Assembly (NCBI RefSeq): GCF_000559085.1
Contig: NZ_JALN02000001.1
Span: 186,001-250,000, forward strand
Source: Mycolicibacterium aromaticivorans JS19b1 = JCM 16368
GTDB lineage: Bacteria; Actinomycetota; Actinomycetes; Mycobacteriales; Mycobacteriaceae
Length of the DNA: 64,000 bases
Reading direction: 5' to 3'
Part shown: piece by piece, positions 29,473 through 39,456 of the stretch
Layout of the letters: the number at the start of each line of letters is the position of its first letter
Position numbering within the stretch: the stretch's first letter is position 1
Translations under genes and position numbers: made by a program
Notes under the pieces: generated by a model
The model's database searches: none
Told to the model about the DNA's origin: nothing
The model's input: only the letters and a program-made list of their open reading frames with translations

Positions 29473-31011
29473 ATGGCTGAGTCTCTCGACACCGCCGCCC
29501 ACCGGGCGGGGACCTCCGGCCGCAGCCGCCGGATCGTGATCAGCGCGGGTAGCCTCGCCGTTCTCCTCGGGGCGCTCGACACCTATGTCGTGGTCACGAT
29601 CATGGTCGACATCATGTCGACGGTCGGCATCCCGGTGAACAAGCTGCAGCAGGTCACCCCGATCATCACGTGGTACATGCTGGGCTACATCGCGGCGATG
29701 CCGCTGCTGGGCCGGCTGTCCGACCGCTTTGGGCGCAAGCTGATGCTGCAGCTGTCGCTGGTCACGTTCGCGGCCGGCTCGGTGGTGACCGCGCTGTCCA
29801 CCGACCTGACAATGCTGGTGATCGGGCGACTCGTCCAGGGCATCGCCGCAGGCGCGCTGCTGCCCGTGACGCTCGCGCTCGCGGCCGACCTGTGGGCCGC
29901 CCGCAGCCGCGCCGCGGTGCTCGGCGGCATCGGCGCCGCCCAGGAACTGGGCAGCGTGCTGGGCCCGCTCTACGGCATCGGTGTGGTGTTGCTGCTGGGC
30001 AAGTGGCAGGACGTCTTCTGGATCAACGTGCCGCTCACCGTGGTCGCGATGGCGGCGATCCACGTCAGCCTGCCCTCTCATGACCGCAGCGAGAACCCGG
30101 AAAAGGTCGATCTGATCGGTGGCATCCTGCTCGCGATCGCATTGGGTTTGGCCGTGATCGGGTTGTACAACCCGAACCCCGACGGCAAGACGCTGCTTCC
30201 GCCGCACGGCCTGATCCTCGTCATCGGCGCGGTCGTCGCGGCCGTCGCATTCTTCGTCTGGGAACGGTTCGCCCGCACCCGGTTGATCGAACCGGCGGGC
30301 GTCCGGTTCGTGCCGTTCCTGGCCTCGCTGGGCACCTCGCTGTGCGCGGGCGCGGCGTTGATGGTCACGTTGGTCAATGTCGAACTGTTCGGCCAGGGTG
30401 TGCTGGGCAAGGACCAGACGCAGGCCGCGTTCCTGCTGCTGCACTTCCTGATCGCGCTGCCGGTCGGAGCGCTCATCGGTGGCTGGGTCGCCACCCGGAT
30501 CGGCGATCGGATCGTCGCCGTCGTCGGCATGCTGATCTCCTCGGGCGCATACCTGCTGGTGTCGCACTGGGGCACCAATGTGGCCGGCGCCCGCCACGAT
30601 TTCGGGTTCGTGTCGCTGCCGGTGATCGACACCGACCTGGCGCTGGCCGGCTTCGGGCTCGGTCTGGTGATCGGCCCGCTCACCTCAGCCGCACTGCGGG
30701 TGGTGCCGCCTGCTCAGCACGGCATCGCGTCCTCACTCGTCGTGGTGGCCCGCATGACCGGCATGCTGATCGGCGTCGCGGCGCTCAGCGCGTGGGGTCT
30801 GTACCGGTTCAACCAGATCCTGGCCACACTGCCGAGCCCGGGCGGCAACAGCCTGGCCGCCAAGATCGCGGGCGAGGCCGAGCGCTATCGCACCGCGTTC
30901 GCCATGCAGTACGGCTCGATCTTCTTCGTCACCGTGATCGTGTGCCTGGTCGGCGCCGTTCTGGCCCTGTTCATCGGTGGCAGGCAGGCGCACGCCGACT
31001 CCGCGGCTTAA
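29473..31011 (+). CDS. P55 family MFS transporter (lipid/drug efflux)
   Basis: 512 aa, DHA2-type major facilitator with about 14 transmembrane segments. Seen: TM1 with [16 protein letters not shown], motif [14 protein letters not shown] between TM2 and TM3, and motif C-like [15 protein letters not shown] in TM5. The homologue Rv1410c (P55) exports triacylglycerides with LprG and affects drug tolerance. It follows lprG closely and is probably cotranscribed. ATG 29473 is chosen; GTG 29470 is also possible. Its TAA shares the TTAA at 31008-31011 with the convergent decarboxylase-like gene. Confidence 0.95.
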   Translation: MAESLDTAAHRAGTSGRSRRIVISAGSLAVLLGALDTYVVVTIMVDIMSTVGIPVNKLQQVTPIITWYMLGYIAAMPLLGRLSDRFGRKLMLQLSLVTFAAGSVVTALSTDLTMLVIGRLVQGIAAGALLPVTLALAADLWAARSRAAVLGGIGAAQELGSVLGPLYGIGVVLLLGKWQDVFWINVPLTVVAMAAIHVSLPSHDRSENPEKVDLIGGILLAIALGLAVIGLYNPNPDGKTLLPPHGLILVIGAVVAAVAFFVWERFARTRLIEPAGVRFVPFLASLGTSLCAGAALMVTLVNVELFGQGVLGKDQTQAAFLLLHFLIALPVGALIGGWVATRIGDRIVAVVGMLISSGAYLLVSHWGTNVAGARHDFGFVSLPVIDTDLALAGFGLGLVIGPLTSAALRVVPPAQHGIASSLVVVARMTGMLIGVAALSAWGLYRFNQILATLPSPGGNSLAAKIAGEAERYRTAFAMQYGSIFFVTVIVCLVGAVLALFIGGRQAHADSAA

Positions 31012-32261
31012 ACATCACGGGCCAGCAGGTCGGCCCAGGTGTCCCGGCGCACCACGAGCCGGGCGTCGCCGTTCCCGGCGAACACCACCGGGATGCGGCG
31101 CGCGCCGTTGTACTGATTGGACATCGTGTAGCAGTACGCCCCGGTGACCGGAACGGCCAGCAGATCGCCGACCACCGGATTGTCAAGGGGGACAACGTCG
31201 ATCAGCTGGTCGCCGGATTCGCAGTGCCTGCCGACGACGGTGACGCAGGCTCCCCCACCGACCCGGTCGACGAGGGTCGCCTCGAACCGTTGTCCGTACA
31301 GCGACACCTCGAGGTTGTCGCCCATCCCGCCGTCGACCGCGACATGGGTGACGACCCCGTGTTTGACGGTGGTCACCCGGTAGACCGTGCAGGCAGCGGC
31401 CGCTGTCATCGACCGGCCGGGTTCCACGATGATGCGAGCCTCGGCGGGAAGCAGTCCGCGCGCCTTCTCGACGATGGCGTGGGCGTAGGCGTCGACCGTC
31501 GGAGGCTGATCAACGTAGGTGTAGCGCACCCCGAGCCCGCCGCCGAAGTCGTATACGTCGAAGCTGCCCAGCTCGGCGACCGGTGCCACGGCGGCGGCGA
31601 GCTGTTCGGCGTCGAGGAGCTGCGAGCCGACGTGAGTGTGCACCCCGTCGCAGCGCAACACCCGGCTGCGGCGGATCCTCTCGATCGCCACCCGCGCGTC
31701 CGCGGGCAGCAGACCGAATTTCGAGCCGGCATGCCCGGTCGCCACCGCGGCATGGGTGTCGGCTTCGATACCGGGCACGACGCGCACCAAGCAGGCCTGC
31801 CTGGTGCCCGGCTCGACGATGCGTTCCAGCCGGTCGATGTCGTCGAAGTTGTCGACAACGATCAGGCCGACACCATTGCCGACGGCCATGCCGATTTCTT
31901 CGTCGGTCTTGGCGTTGCCGTGCAACAGCATCCGCGCCGGGTCAGCGCCGGCAGCCAAGCCGGTGGCGATCTCTCCCCCGCCGGCGACGTCGAGTAGTAG
32001 CCCTTCCTCGCTGGCCAGTCGCTGAATTGCGGTGCAGGGGAATGCTTTCGACGCGAAAGCCACATCCGCTCGGGCCCACCTGCTGCGGAACGCCTTCAGA
32101 TAGTCCCTGGCTCGCTGGCGCACCGCGTCCTCGGCGACCACCATGACCGGGGTGCCGAATTCGGCCGCCAGCTCATCGAGGCGGCAGCCCCCGACGGTCA
32201 GCCCGCCGTCGGCCATGAGGGTGCCGGGTGGGAACAGACCGAGTAGATCGGGATCGTTCAT
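31008..32261 (-). CDS. Diaminopimelate decarboxylase-like PLP enzyme (fold type III)
   Basis: 417 aa. Seen: the PLP-lysine region [10 protein letters not shown], the His-stacking HVGSQL, SKFGLLP, the Gly-rich phosphate loop [16 protein letters not shown], the cross-subunit CESGD and the C-terminal [12 protein letters not shown]. These are the LysA/DAP decarboxylase features, and substrate preference for D-centred amino acids such as meso-DAP is inferred from them. The housekeeping lysA is expected elsewhere, so this is probably a catabolic or salvage paralogue. The start codon overlaps the upstream nagB-like stop (TGATG at 32259-32263). Last gene of the 11-gene operon. Confidence 0.85.
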   Translation of the reverse strand: MNDPDLLGLFPPGTLMADGGLTVGGCRLDELAAEFGTPVMVVAEDAVRQRARDYLKAFRSRWARADVAFASKAFPCTAIQRLASEEGLLLDVAGGGEIATGLAAGADPARMLLHGNAKTDEEIGMAVGNGVGLIVVDNFDDIDRLERIVEPGTRQACLVRVVPGIEADTHAAVATGHAGSKFGLLPADARVAIERIRRSRVLRCDGVHTHVGSQLLDAEQLAAAVAPVAELGSFDVYDFGGGLGVRYTYVDQPPTVDAYAHAIVEKARGLLPAEARIIVEPGRSMTAAAACTVYRVTTVKHGVVTHVAVDGGMGDNLEVSLYGQRFEATLVDRVGGGACVTVVGRHCESGDQLIDVVPLDNPVVGDLLAVPVTGAYCYTMSNQYNGARRIPVVFAGNGDARLVVRRDTWADLLARDV

Positions 32262-32986
32262 CACGCCATCCTGCTCCATGCCGCGCGGTCGGCGATCACC
32301 GTGACATCGGCGTGCCGCTGCAACACCGATGCCGGGACAGCGGCGTCGACGGGTCCGCACAGTGCGGCCGCCAGTGCGTCGGCCTTTGCCGAGCCGGCCG
32401 CCAGCAGCAGGATGGAACGTGCGCGACCGATCGTCGCCAGGCCCTGGGTGATCGCCCGCCGCGGCACGTCCTCGACCCGGCCGCCGAAGAACCGGGCGTT
32501 GTCGTGCCGGGTCTGTTCGGACAGCTCCACCACCCGCGTGGTCGAATCGAGCGCCGAGCCGGGCTCGTTGAACGCCAGGTGCCCATTGGAGCCGATCCCG
32601 GCGATCTGGACATCGACACCGGCCGCCTCGGCGATCTGCTGTTCGAACGCCTCCGCAGCCGCGACCGGATCGGCGCTATCTCCCTGCGGCACATGAACAT
32701 TGGGGGACGGGATGCCCAGCGGGTCGGCGATGCGCGTGCGCACATACGCCGCATAGCTGCGGGGGTCATCGGCGTCGAGGCCGACGTACTCGTCGAGTGC
32801 GACCACCGTGGCACCGGAGAGGTCGACCTCGCCGCGGCGGCTGCGTGATGCCAACTCGGCGTACACCCGCATCGGGGTGCCGCCGGTGGCCACCCCGAGG
32901 GTGGGTCCGCCGGACGGCAGCCCCGCCAACAGCGCGGTGGCCGCGATGGTGGCGAAGATGTCGTCGTCGACGACGGTCACTTTCAT
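32261..32986 (-). CDS. Glucosamine-6-phosphate deaminase-like protein (NagB family)
   Basis: 241 aa. Seen: the phosphate loop LGVATGGTPMRVY, the catalytic ALDEYVGLDADDPRSY (general base Asp), HVPQGDSADP, and GIGSNGHLAFNEPGSALDS, which contains the active-site His region. Family members turn glucosamine-6-phosphate into fructose-6-phosphate plus ammonia; a related sugar phosphate is possible. ATGA overlap with the kinase upstream and TGATG overlap with the decarboxylase downstream place it firmly within the operon. Confidence 0.88.
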   Translation of the reverse strand: MKVTVVDDDIFATIAATALLAGLPSGGPTLGVATGGTPMRVYAELASRSRRGEVDLSGATVVALDEYVGLDADDPRSYAAYVRTRIADPLGIPSPNVHVPQGDSADPVAAAEAFEQQIAEAAGVDVQIAGIGSNGHLAFNEPGSALDSTTRVVELSEQTRHDNARFFGGRVEDVPRRAITQGLATIGRARSILLLAAGSAKADALAAALCGPVDAAVPASVLQRHADVTVIADRAAWSRMA

Positions 32987-34419
32987 CGGTTCACCTTCGC
33001 GCGGGCCCGCAGCCGTGCGTCGTCATGGTGGACCAGGCATTCGGTCCACCAGCCGTGCCGTTCGGGTCGGGGCGAAACGATCCGCGGGGCATCGTCGCGG
33101 ACGATCGGGCTCCCGGTCGCGCTCGCGGCGAACAGCGCCGCACCGATCGCCGAATGGTCGGTCACCGCCGGATCCACCCACACCTCTCGTCCCGTCGCAT
33201 CCGCGATGTCCTGCCACATCAGCGGGCTCACCGCGCTACCGCCGCCGAGCCGGACCGGACCCGACTCACCCGTCGCGGCGGACAGCACGTCGACGCACCG
33301 GCGCAGTTCGACCACGATCCCGGTCAGCAGTGCCCGGCCGATATGGCCGACACCCATCCCCAGCCGGAGCCCCTGCAGGGTGCCGGTCAGGCTGGGGTCC
33401 CACAGGGCGCCCTGCTCCCCTGGCGACAGGTACGGCAGGAACAACGGTGCATCGGCGAGCGCCACCGCGGCCGCCGCCTCGAGGAGATCGGCCGGTCCGT
33501 CCAGGCCGAAGAGAGCCGCGACGGCGTCGAACGCCGAACCCATTGCCAGCAGATCCATTTCGAGCCCCCAGCCGGACCCGGCGAGCGGGGTGATCAGGTA
33601 GCGCATGGCGGGGTCGCGAATCGGCCGATCGGAAATACCGAGCACGACAGCACTGGTACCGGCGATCACCCCGACTTCGCCGTGACCGCGCGCCCCCACT
33701 CCGAGTACGCCGAGCACCGAGTCCGCCGCGCCCAGCACCACGGGCAGCTCCCCCGGCACTCCCCACCGCTGCCGCCATCGTTGCGTGAGCGGCAGTGCGG
33801 TGGCCGAATCGGCCACCTGGGGTAAGTCCGGCAGACCGGACGCGGCGACCAACTCCGCACTCCAACAACCACGTTCGAGATCGAAGACGGCGCTGCCCGC
33901 CGCGGTGCTGGGGTCGGTGAGCAACGCCCCGGTCAGCTGGTGGAACAGCACGTCCTTGGCGCCGGCGACAGTCGTACCAGCGTTGCCCAGCTCCTGCAGC
34001 CGAGCGTGCATCGGAGCCAGGTACCGCCCGTCGACGCGTTGTCCGGTGATCCGATAGAGCTCGGCGTCCCCGACCACGGCACGTAACCGGTCTGCCTGCC
34101 GCTCAGCCCGGCCGTCCTCCCAGGTGATCGCCGCTCCCACCGGCTCGAACGCCGCGTCCAGCTCGACCAGTGTCGGCAGCATCGCGCTCAGCCCGATCGC
34201 ACGCCATCGCCGCGGCGAGACCATGCCGGCCACGGCGTCGCCGGCCGCTCCCAGCGCCTCCCACCAATGATGCGGATCTTGTTCGGCGGCTTCGTGTTCG
34301 GGACGCCGGGTGGCATACTCCGAGCGCGCAGATGCCACGACCGCCCCGTCGTGATCGACCGCGACGACCTTGACCGCTGAGGTGCCGAGGTCGATGCCGA
34401 TGAGTACCGGTGCGGTCAC
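32983..34419 (-). CDS. FGGY family carbohydrate kinase (xylulokinase-like)
   Basis: 478 aa. Seen: the N-terminal phosphate-1 motif GIDLGTSAVKVVAVDHDG, the WEDGRAE segment, the central GEVGVIAGTSAVVLGIS and the FGGY C-terminal domain with VRLGGGSAVSPLMWQDIADA. Closest by eye to xylulokinases; the sugar substrate cannot be read from sequence. GTG start 34419 overlaps the aminotransferase stop (GTGA). In this operon it could phosphorylate the sugar or polyol that the NagB-like enzyme then uses, but that order is inference. Confidence 0.87.
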   Translation of the reverse strand: MTAPVLIGIDLGTSAVKVVAVDHDGAVVASARSEYATRRPEHEAAEQDPHHWWEALGAAGDAVAGMVSPRRWRAIGLSAMLPTLVELDAAFEPVGAAITWEDGRAERQADRLRAVVGDAELYRITGQRVDGRYLAPMHARLQELGNAGTTVAGAKDVLFHQLTGALLTDPSTAAGSAVFDLERGCWSAELVAASGLPDLPQVADSATALPLTQRWRQRWGVPGELPVVLGAADSVLGVLGVGARGHGEVGVIAGTSAVVLGISDRPIRDPAMRYLITPLAGSGWGLEMDLLAMGSAFDAVAALFGLDGPADLLEAAAAVALADAPLFLPYLSPGEQGALWDPSLTGTLQGLRLGMGVGHIGRALLTGIVVELRRCVDVLSAATGESGPVRLGGGSAVSPLMWQDIADATGREVWVDPAVTDHSAIGAALFAASATGSPIVRDDAPRIVSPRPERHGWWTECLVHHDDARLRARAKVNR

Positions 34420-35780
34420 GACCGGGACGCGGGCGTCCGGGTGCGGGCCACGACGGTCAGCGCGTCAGCGGCGGCCTGGAGCGTCTCGTCGATGTCGCGG
34501 TCGTCGTGGACCAGCGACACGAACAGATTCTCGAACTGCAGCGGATGGAACAACACCCCGCGAATCACCATCTCCTCGTACCACCGGGTGAACAGAGCCT
34601 CGTCGGCATGGCTCACCGCGTCGCGCCAGTTGTGGATAGGACCGTCGGCGAACCACAACTGGAACACCGTGCCGAGTCCCTCACAGTAGGCATCCAGGCC
34701 GCGCTCGGCAGCCAGCTCGCCGAGACCAGCGGCCAGACGATGCCCCAGTGCCCGCTGCCGCTCGTACAACCCCGGTTCGGCCAGCAGGTCCATGGTCGCC
34801 GACACCGCGGCGCATTGCACGACGTTGGCGTTGTAGGTACCCGAGTGGGAGTAGACGCCCTCGGCAACCAGGTGCATGGCCTCCGTCGAGCCGCCGACCG
34901 CGGCGACCGGGAAACCGCCGCCGAGGCCCTTGGCCAGGGTGGTGAGATCCGGTGTGACCCCGAACCATTCCTGGGCACCGCCGCGGGCAAACCGGAAACC
35001 GGTGATCACCTCGTCGAAGATCAGCAGGGCGCCGTGCTTGCGGGTTTCACTGCGCAGCAGTTCCAGATAACCGGGTTCGGGCAGGATGCACCCGGTGTTG
35101 AAGACCGCGGGTTCGGTGAGCACGGCGGCGATCTCGTCGCCGCGCCGGTTCATCAGGTCGACGAAACTGTCCGGGTCGTTCCACGTCAGCACGACCAGGG
35201 TGTCCTCCAGTTCGGCGGGGACCCCCGGGCCCATCGCGACCGGCCGGGGATGGTCGGCGGGCCCGGCCAGCTCCGGGTCGACGTGATTGGACCAGTACAC
35301 GGTGTCCTGCCAGCCGTGGTAGTGCCCCTCGAATCGGACCACGATTCGCCGTCCCGTGGTCGCCCTGGCCAGCCGCACGGCCGTACCGACCGCCTCGGAT
35401 CCGGAATTGGTGAATCGGACCTGTTCGATACCGGGTACTGCGGCCACCACCTTTTCGGCTGCTTCGATCTCCAGCTCATACGGCAACCCGAAGCACGTGC
35501 CGAGATCGCGGATCGCCTCGGTGACAGCGCCGGTCACGACCGGATGGCGATGCCCGAGGATCATCGGGCCAAGCCCCAGCAGGTAGTCGATGTAGGTGTT
35601 GCCGTCCACATCGGTCAGGCGCGATCCGCTGCCGTGCGCCATCACGATCGGATAGGGCTTCCACCCGTTGCGGGGCAGCCGGGCCGTCGAGCCCGCACCG
35701 CCGGGGATCGTTCGCTTGGCCCGTTCGTACAGCGCCTTGGTGACGGGGGTCCGGGCTGCGTAAGCATCGGTGAAGTGCAT
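34416..35780 (-). CDS. Class III aminotransferase, glutamate-1-semialdehyde aminomutase-like
   Basis: 454 aa, fold type I PLP enzyme. Seen: RAKRTIPGGAGS and the DVDGNTYIDYLLGLGPMILG block typical of the GSAM subgroup, FTNSGSEAVGTAVRLAR, EGHYHGWQD, the PLP-Asp in LIFDEVITGFR and the Schiff-base Lys in LAKGLGGGFP. It is unlikely to be the housekeeping hemL, because it lies in a peptide/sugar uptake operon away from heme genes. Probably acts on an amino acid or amino sugar delivered by the importer or permease. Confidence 0.87.
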   Translation of the reverse strand: MHFTDAYAARTPVTKALYERAKRTIPGGAGSTARLPRNGWKPYPIVMAHGSGSRLTDVDGNTYIDYLLGLGPMILGHRHPVVTGAVTEAIRDLGTCFGLPYELEIEAAEKVVAAVPGIEQVRFTNSGSEAVGTAVRLARATTGRRIVVRFEGHYHGWQDTVYWSNHVDPELAGPADHPRPVAMGPGVPAELEDTLVVLTWNDPDSFVDLMNRRGDEIAAVLTEPAVFNTGCILPEPGYLELLRSETRKHGALLIFDEVITGFRFARGGAQEWFGVTPDLTTLAKGLGGGFPVAAVGGSTEAMHLVAEGVYSHSGTYNANVVQCAAVSATMDLLAEPGLYERQRALGHRLAAGLGELAAERGLDAYCEGLGTVFQLWFADGPIHNWRDAVSHADEALFTRWYEEMVIRGVLFHPLQFENLFVSLVHDDRDIDETLQAAADALTVVARTRTPASRS

Positions 35781-35843
35781 CAGGACATCTCTTTCATCAT
35801 TGCATGTCGTGGTAAGTGAAGTAGCCGGCTCTTGCCGGCCGGG

Positions 35844-37256
35844 TCAGTGCGGATTTTGTGGCGCGGTGTAGAACGGCGCCTTGCCGACTTTTGCCGAGAT
35901 GACGGACAGCAACAGCCCGACCAGGGCAAGGCCGACACCGAACCCGAGTTCGATTCCGTTCAGCGACCCCGAGGTGATCGAGTAGACGACGACGAACGCC
36001 ATGAACGCCGCGCCCAGGCCCGGCATCAGTCCCCCGATGACGAAATCCTTGGCTGAGGAGACGATCTGGCGCCGGTAGCACCAGATTGCGGTCACCGCGG
36101 TCAGCAGATAGAAGATCGCAGCCATTAATCCGAGCGTGCTCACGATGTTGGCCAGCGCCTCGCCCACCGCGCCGATAAGCGTTGAGCCCCAGAGGAATGC
36201 GATGTTGAGCAGACCGAACAGGATTGTCGCGTTCAACGGTGTGCCGTACTTGCCGCTCACGCGCGCCAGCCAGGGCGGCACGACACGGTCCCGTCCCATC
36301 GCGAACCCGATCCTCGAAGCGCTGACGATCGCCGCCAGCAACGACGCGAGGGTGCCGCCGAGTACCGCGACGATCATCACGTTCGCCCAGAAGCCGCCAC
36401 CGATCCGTTCCCCTACGAACGCAAGGATGTTCGCCGCGTGATCCTGCATGTCCTGTATCGGCGCGATGCCCTGGAAGGCCAGCACCGACACCGAGTAGAT
36501 GACGAAGAGCAGGACAACGCTGGTCACTGCGGCCCGTCCGGCGGTGCGGCCGGAGGCTTCCTCGCCGACGTAGGCGGCGGTGTCCCAGCCCGAGTACAGG
36601 AAGATCGCCAGCAGCACGCCCGATATCAACGACTTGAAGCCGCCCGCCCCCTCGACCGTGAACCACGACATGCTGGGCTTGACCACGTCACCATTGCCGC
36701 GGGCGATGAATATCACGGCCAGTACCGCGAACCCGATGAGCAACGCGTATTCGAAGATGGCCCAGCCCAATTGGAACCTGGCTGATAGGGCCACGCCCAG
36801 TGCTGCCACTGCGGTGACCATCAGGTCGAACACGGTCCCCACCACGGCCACCGCGACCGGGCTGTCGGCGGCATGATCGGAGAAGAAGCTGAGCAGGTAG
36901 CTTCCCAGCGGGATGGTCAGGCTCGTCGTACCGACCGTGTAGTACAGCAACATGATCCAGCCGGCGAAGAACCCTGCATGCGGGTTGAGCACACGGCCCA
37001 CCCACGTGTACGTCGCCCCCGCACTCGGTTGCCATGCGTGCAGACGTTGGTAACCGAGTGCGATGCCGAGCATCGGGACGAAGCAGATGAGGATCGGCAC
37101 GAAACCGGCGTACGCGACGGTCGCCAGGATCGCGGCCAGTGAGACAGCCACGCTCTGAATGGGCCCCGAACTGGCCAGTGCCATCACCACCACGTCCACC
37201 GCGCGCAGTGCACCTGACCGCAGTCCCACAGCCGGGGCAGCGGTGTCCTGGGTCAT
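35844..37256 (-). CDS. APC superfamily amino acid permease
   Basis: 470 aa with about 12 predicted transmembrane helices. Seen: the APC helix 1 motif VVVMALASSGPIQSVAVSLA, SAGATYTWVGRVLNP, LYSGWDTAAYVGEEASGR, and ASRIGFAMGRDRVVPPW followed by KYGTPLNA. Likely a proton-coupled uptake or exchange system for an amino acid or amine. Its ATG overlaps the M20 peptidase stop by 1 nt (TGATG at 37254-37258); the aminotransferase follows after 63 bp. Confidence 0.9.
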   Translation of the reverse strand: MTQDTAAPAVGLRSGALRAVDVVVMALASSGPIQSVAVSLAAILATVAYAGFVPILICFVPMLGIALGYQRLHAWQPSAGATYTWVGRVLNPHAGFFAGWIMLLYYTVGTTSLTIPLGSYLLSFFSDHAADSPVAVAVVGTVFDLMVTAVAALGVALSARFQLGWAIFEYALLIGFAVLAVIFIARGNGDVVKPSMSWFTVEGAGGFKSLISGVLLAIFLYSGWDTAAYVGEEASGRTAGRAAVTSVVLLFVIYSVSVLAFQGIAPIQDMQDHAANILAFVGERIGGGFWANVMIVAVLGGTLASLLAAIVSASRIGFAMGRDRVVPPWLARVSGKYGTPLNATILFGLLNIAFLWGSTLIGAVGEALANIVSTLGLMAAIFYLLTAVTAIWCYRRQIVSSAKDFVIGGLMPGLGAAFMAFVVVYSITSGSLNGIELGFGVGLALVGLLLSVISAKVGKAPFYTAPQNPH

Positions 37257-38437
37257 CAGGAATCACCGTCCTTCCGACCGATGAGCGTCACCAGGGTCTG
37301 GCGCAGGATCTCGGCGGTCGCGATCATGTCGGGAATGGACACCCACTCCTGGGCCGCGTGGTAGTTGCCACCTTCCGGGCCAAACAAAACCGTTGGGATA
37401 CCGGCACTTTGGAACAACGCGGCGTCAGTCCACGCGTTGAGACCGGTCACCGGTGAGCGGACCCCGTTGACGGCTTCCGTCGCGTCACCGAGTGCGCTCA
37501 GCAGTGACTCGTTGCCCGCACCCGTGAAGGGATCGCGGTCAAGGCGGACGACGACCTCCCCGCGAAAACGCGGCTCGGATTCGGTGACCTCGGCGAAGAT
37601 CGTCTCGATCTCGGCGACCCGGTCAGCCAGCGACTCGCCAGGCTGGGTACCGATCTCGATCCCCAGCACGGCCTGGTTGGGATAGGTGGCGTAGTCGGTG
37701 CCGCCGCGAATCGTCCCGGTATGGAACACAGTTCGGCCGTTCTTGGGATCGGGGTTAGGTTTCCAGCGTGTCTCGTCGAGCCGGTGCAGGCGGGTCACCA
37801 CCTCGGCCATGTGCACGATGGCGTCGACACCCTTGTCGGGTGCCGAACCGTGCGCCGGCTCGCCGTGCACCACGATGTCGATCCAGCCGAACCCCTGGTG
37901 TTCGCCGTAGATGGTGTGGGAACCGTCGGGTTCGAGGTTGATGGCGAGGTCGATCTCGGCGGCATGGTGGGCGACAAGGTGCTCGGTGCCGATGCTGACT
38001 CCCTCCTCGTCGATGACCAGGGCGACCAATACATTGCCCGCCAATTCTGTTCCGGAGCGCACCAGTTCGCGCACCGCGAGCATCGCGGCGGCGCAGCCGC
38101 CCTTGTCGTCGGCCACGCCGAGTCCGATCATCCGGTCACCTTCGACGACCGGGTGCAGTGCGCTGTCAGCCCAGTTCGCGTAGCCGACGGTGTCGCTGTG
38201 CGCGGACAGACAGATCGTCGGGCCCGGCGCGCTGCCCCGCAACCAGGCCATTACGTTGGGGCGGCCGGGTTCCACCTCCTCCAGCGTCGCCTCCAGCCCG
38301 AGGTCGGCCAGCCAGTCGCGTGTGAAGCGGGCGATGTCGCCCTCGCCGGCCCCGCCCGGGATCAGCCAGGGCGTCACGGAGTCGATTCGAACCATCGCCT
38401 CGAGTAGCTCGATCGCTTCCTCACGAGTGACGGTCAT
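37256..38437 (-). CDS. M20 family metallopeptidase (ArgE/DapE/CPG2-like)
   Basis: 393 aa, a cytosolic two-metal hydrolase. Seen: the first metal ligand and catalytic Asp in CLSAHSDTVG, the bridging Asp in GLGVADDKGGCAA, the general-base Glu pair in VIDEEGVSIG, and the dimerisation domain with HGEPAHGSAPDKG. The C-terminal metal His is probably in GPEGGNYHAAQEW. Family substrates are N-acyl amino acids and small peptides, which fits the peptide importer encoded just upstream. ATG 38437 has AGGAG 8 nt before it and overlaps the stop of the ABC ATPase gene (ATGA). Confidence 0.9.
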   Translation of the reverse strand: MTVTREEAIELLEAMVRIDSVTPWLIPGGAGEGDIARFTRDWLADLGLEATLEEVEPGRPNVMAWLRGSAPGPTICLSAHSDTVGYANWADSALHPVVEGDRMIGLGVADDKGGCAAAMLAVRELVRSGTELAGNVLVALVIDEEGVSIGTEHLVAHHAAEIDLAINLEPDGSHTIYGEHQGFGWIDIVVHGEPAHGSAPDKGVDAIVHMAEVVTRLHRLDETRWKPNPDPKNGRTVFHTGTIRGGTDYATYPNQAVLGIEIGTQPGESLADRVAEIETIFAEVTESEPRFRGEVVVRLDRDPFTGAGNESLLSALGDATEAVNGVRSPVTGLNAWTDAALFQSAGIPTVLFGPEGGNYHAAQEWVSIPDMIATAEILRQTLVTLIGRKDGDS

Positions 38438-39456
38438 GTGGTGTTCTCCTTCGGTGTTGGTGATTTTGCGAGATCTGAAAAATGGCACGCCACTTGGTGT
38501 TCCGGCGCGGCGTCGGTGAGCAGCGGTTGCTCGGCACGGCAGCGCTCGGGTTCACCGAGCTGCCGGTACAGCGGACAACGCGGCGCGAACCGGCAACCTG
38601 GTGCGGTGGCGGTGGCGTTGGGCGGCTCACCGCTCAACAGCCCGCGGGCTGTCCGCCTGCCGCTACCCGCCTTGGGCATGACATCCACCAGCGCACGGGT
38701 GTAGGGATGCCGGGGTGTACCGATCACATCGGCGGCGCGACCCTGCTCGACCACGCGACCCAGGTAGAGAACGGCGACGCGATCCGCGAAGACACCCGCG
38801 AGCGCAAGATCGTGGGTGATGAAAAGGATTGCCACGTCCAGACGTTCGCGCATATCCAGTAGCACCCGGATGACTCCGGCACGCAACGAGACGTCGAGCA
38901 TGGACACCGGCTCGTCGGCCACCAGCAGCCGGGGCTGCAGCGCGAGTGCGGCCGCGATCGCGACCCGCTGGCGCTGCCCACCGGATAATTGGAAGATGCG
39001 GCGGTGTGCGATCGTCCCGGCCGGCGTCAGCCCGCACATCTCCAGTGCCGCCAACGCGACCCCTCGTCGCGCCGCCGCATCCAGGTCAGCCCGGTGGATC
39101 GCCAGTCCCTCGCTGACGACGTCGACCGCGGTCGCGTTGACCGGCAGGCTTTCGAACGGGTCCTGGAAGATCATCTGGAACTCGCGGCGCTGTCTGCGCA
39201 ACGCGGCACCGCTGGCGTGGGTGATGTCCACACCCCCGACCGACACCGTCCCCGAGCTGGGTTCGACCAGCCGCATCAGGGTGCGCGCGACAGTGGTTTT
39301 GCCGCAGCCGGATTCACCGACCAGCGCCACGATCTCCCCTTCGTGTACGGACAGATCGACACCGTCGACCGCGCGTGCGGTCAGCCTGCGCCGACCGTGC
39401 CGGACCGGATAGTGCACATGCAGGTCGCGTACCTCCGCAACCACCGGCTCGGTCAT
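38434..39456 (-). CDS. Oligopeptide/dipeptide ABC transporter ATP-binding protein (DppF-like)
   Basis: 340 aa. Seen: Walker A GESGCGKTTVARTL, Q-loop IFQDPFESLP, signature LSGGQRQRVAIA, Walker B LLVADEPVSML, switch His in FITHD, and the C-terminal oligopeptide-transporter extension GCRFAPRCPLY. Start ATG 39456: GGGAG lies 7 nt upstream and it forms an ATGA overlap with the preceding ATPase gene. It pairs with the DppD-like subunit to drive the importer. Confidence 0.93.
   Translation of the reverse strand: MTEPVVAEVRDLHVHYPVRHGRRRLTARAVDGVDLSVHEGEIVALVGESGCGKTTVARTLMRLVEPSSGTVSVGGVDITHASGAALRRQRREFQMIFQDPFESLPVNATAVDVVSEGLAIHRADLDAAARRGVALAALEMCGLTPAGTIAHRRIFQLSGGQRQRVAIAAALALQPRLLVADEPVSMLDVSLRAGVIRVLLDMRERLDVAILFITHDLALAGVFADRVAVLYLGRVVEQGRAADVIGTPRHPYTRALVDVMPKAGSGRRTARGLLSGEPPNATATAPGCRFAPRCPLYRQLGEPERCRAEQPLLTDAAPEHQVACHFSDLAKSPTPKENTT

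Noticed and set aside
34416..35780. Housekeeping hemL (heme synthesis)
   Set aside because: GSAM-like motifs are present, but the gene is in a peptide/sugar uptake operon with overlapping neighbours and no other heme genes nearby.
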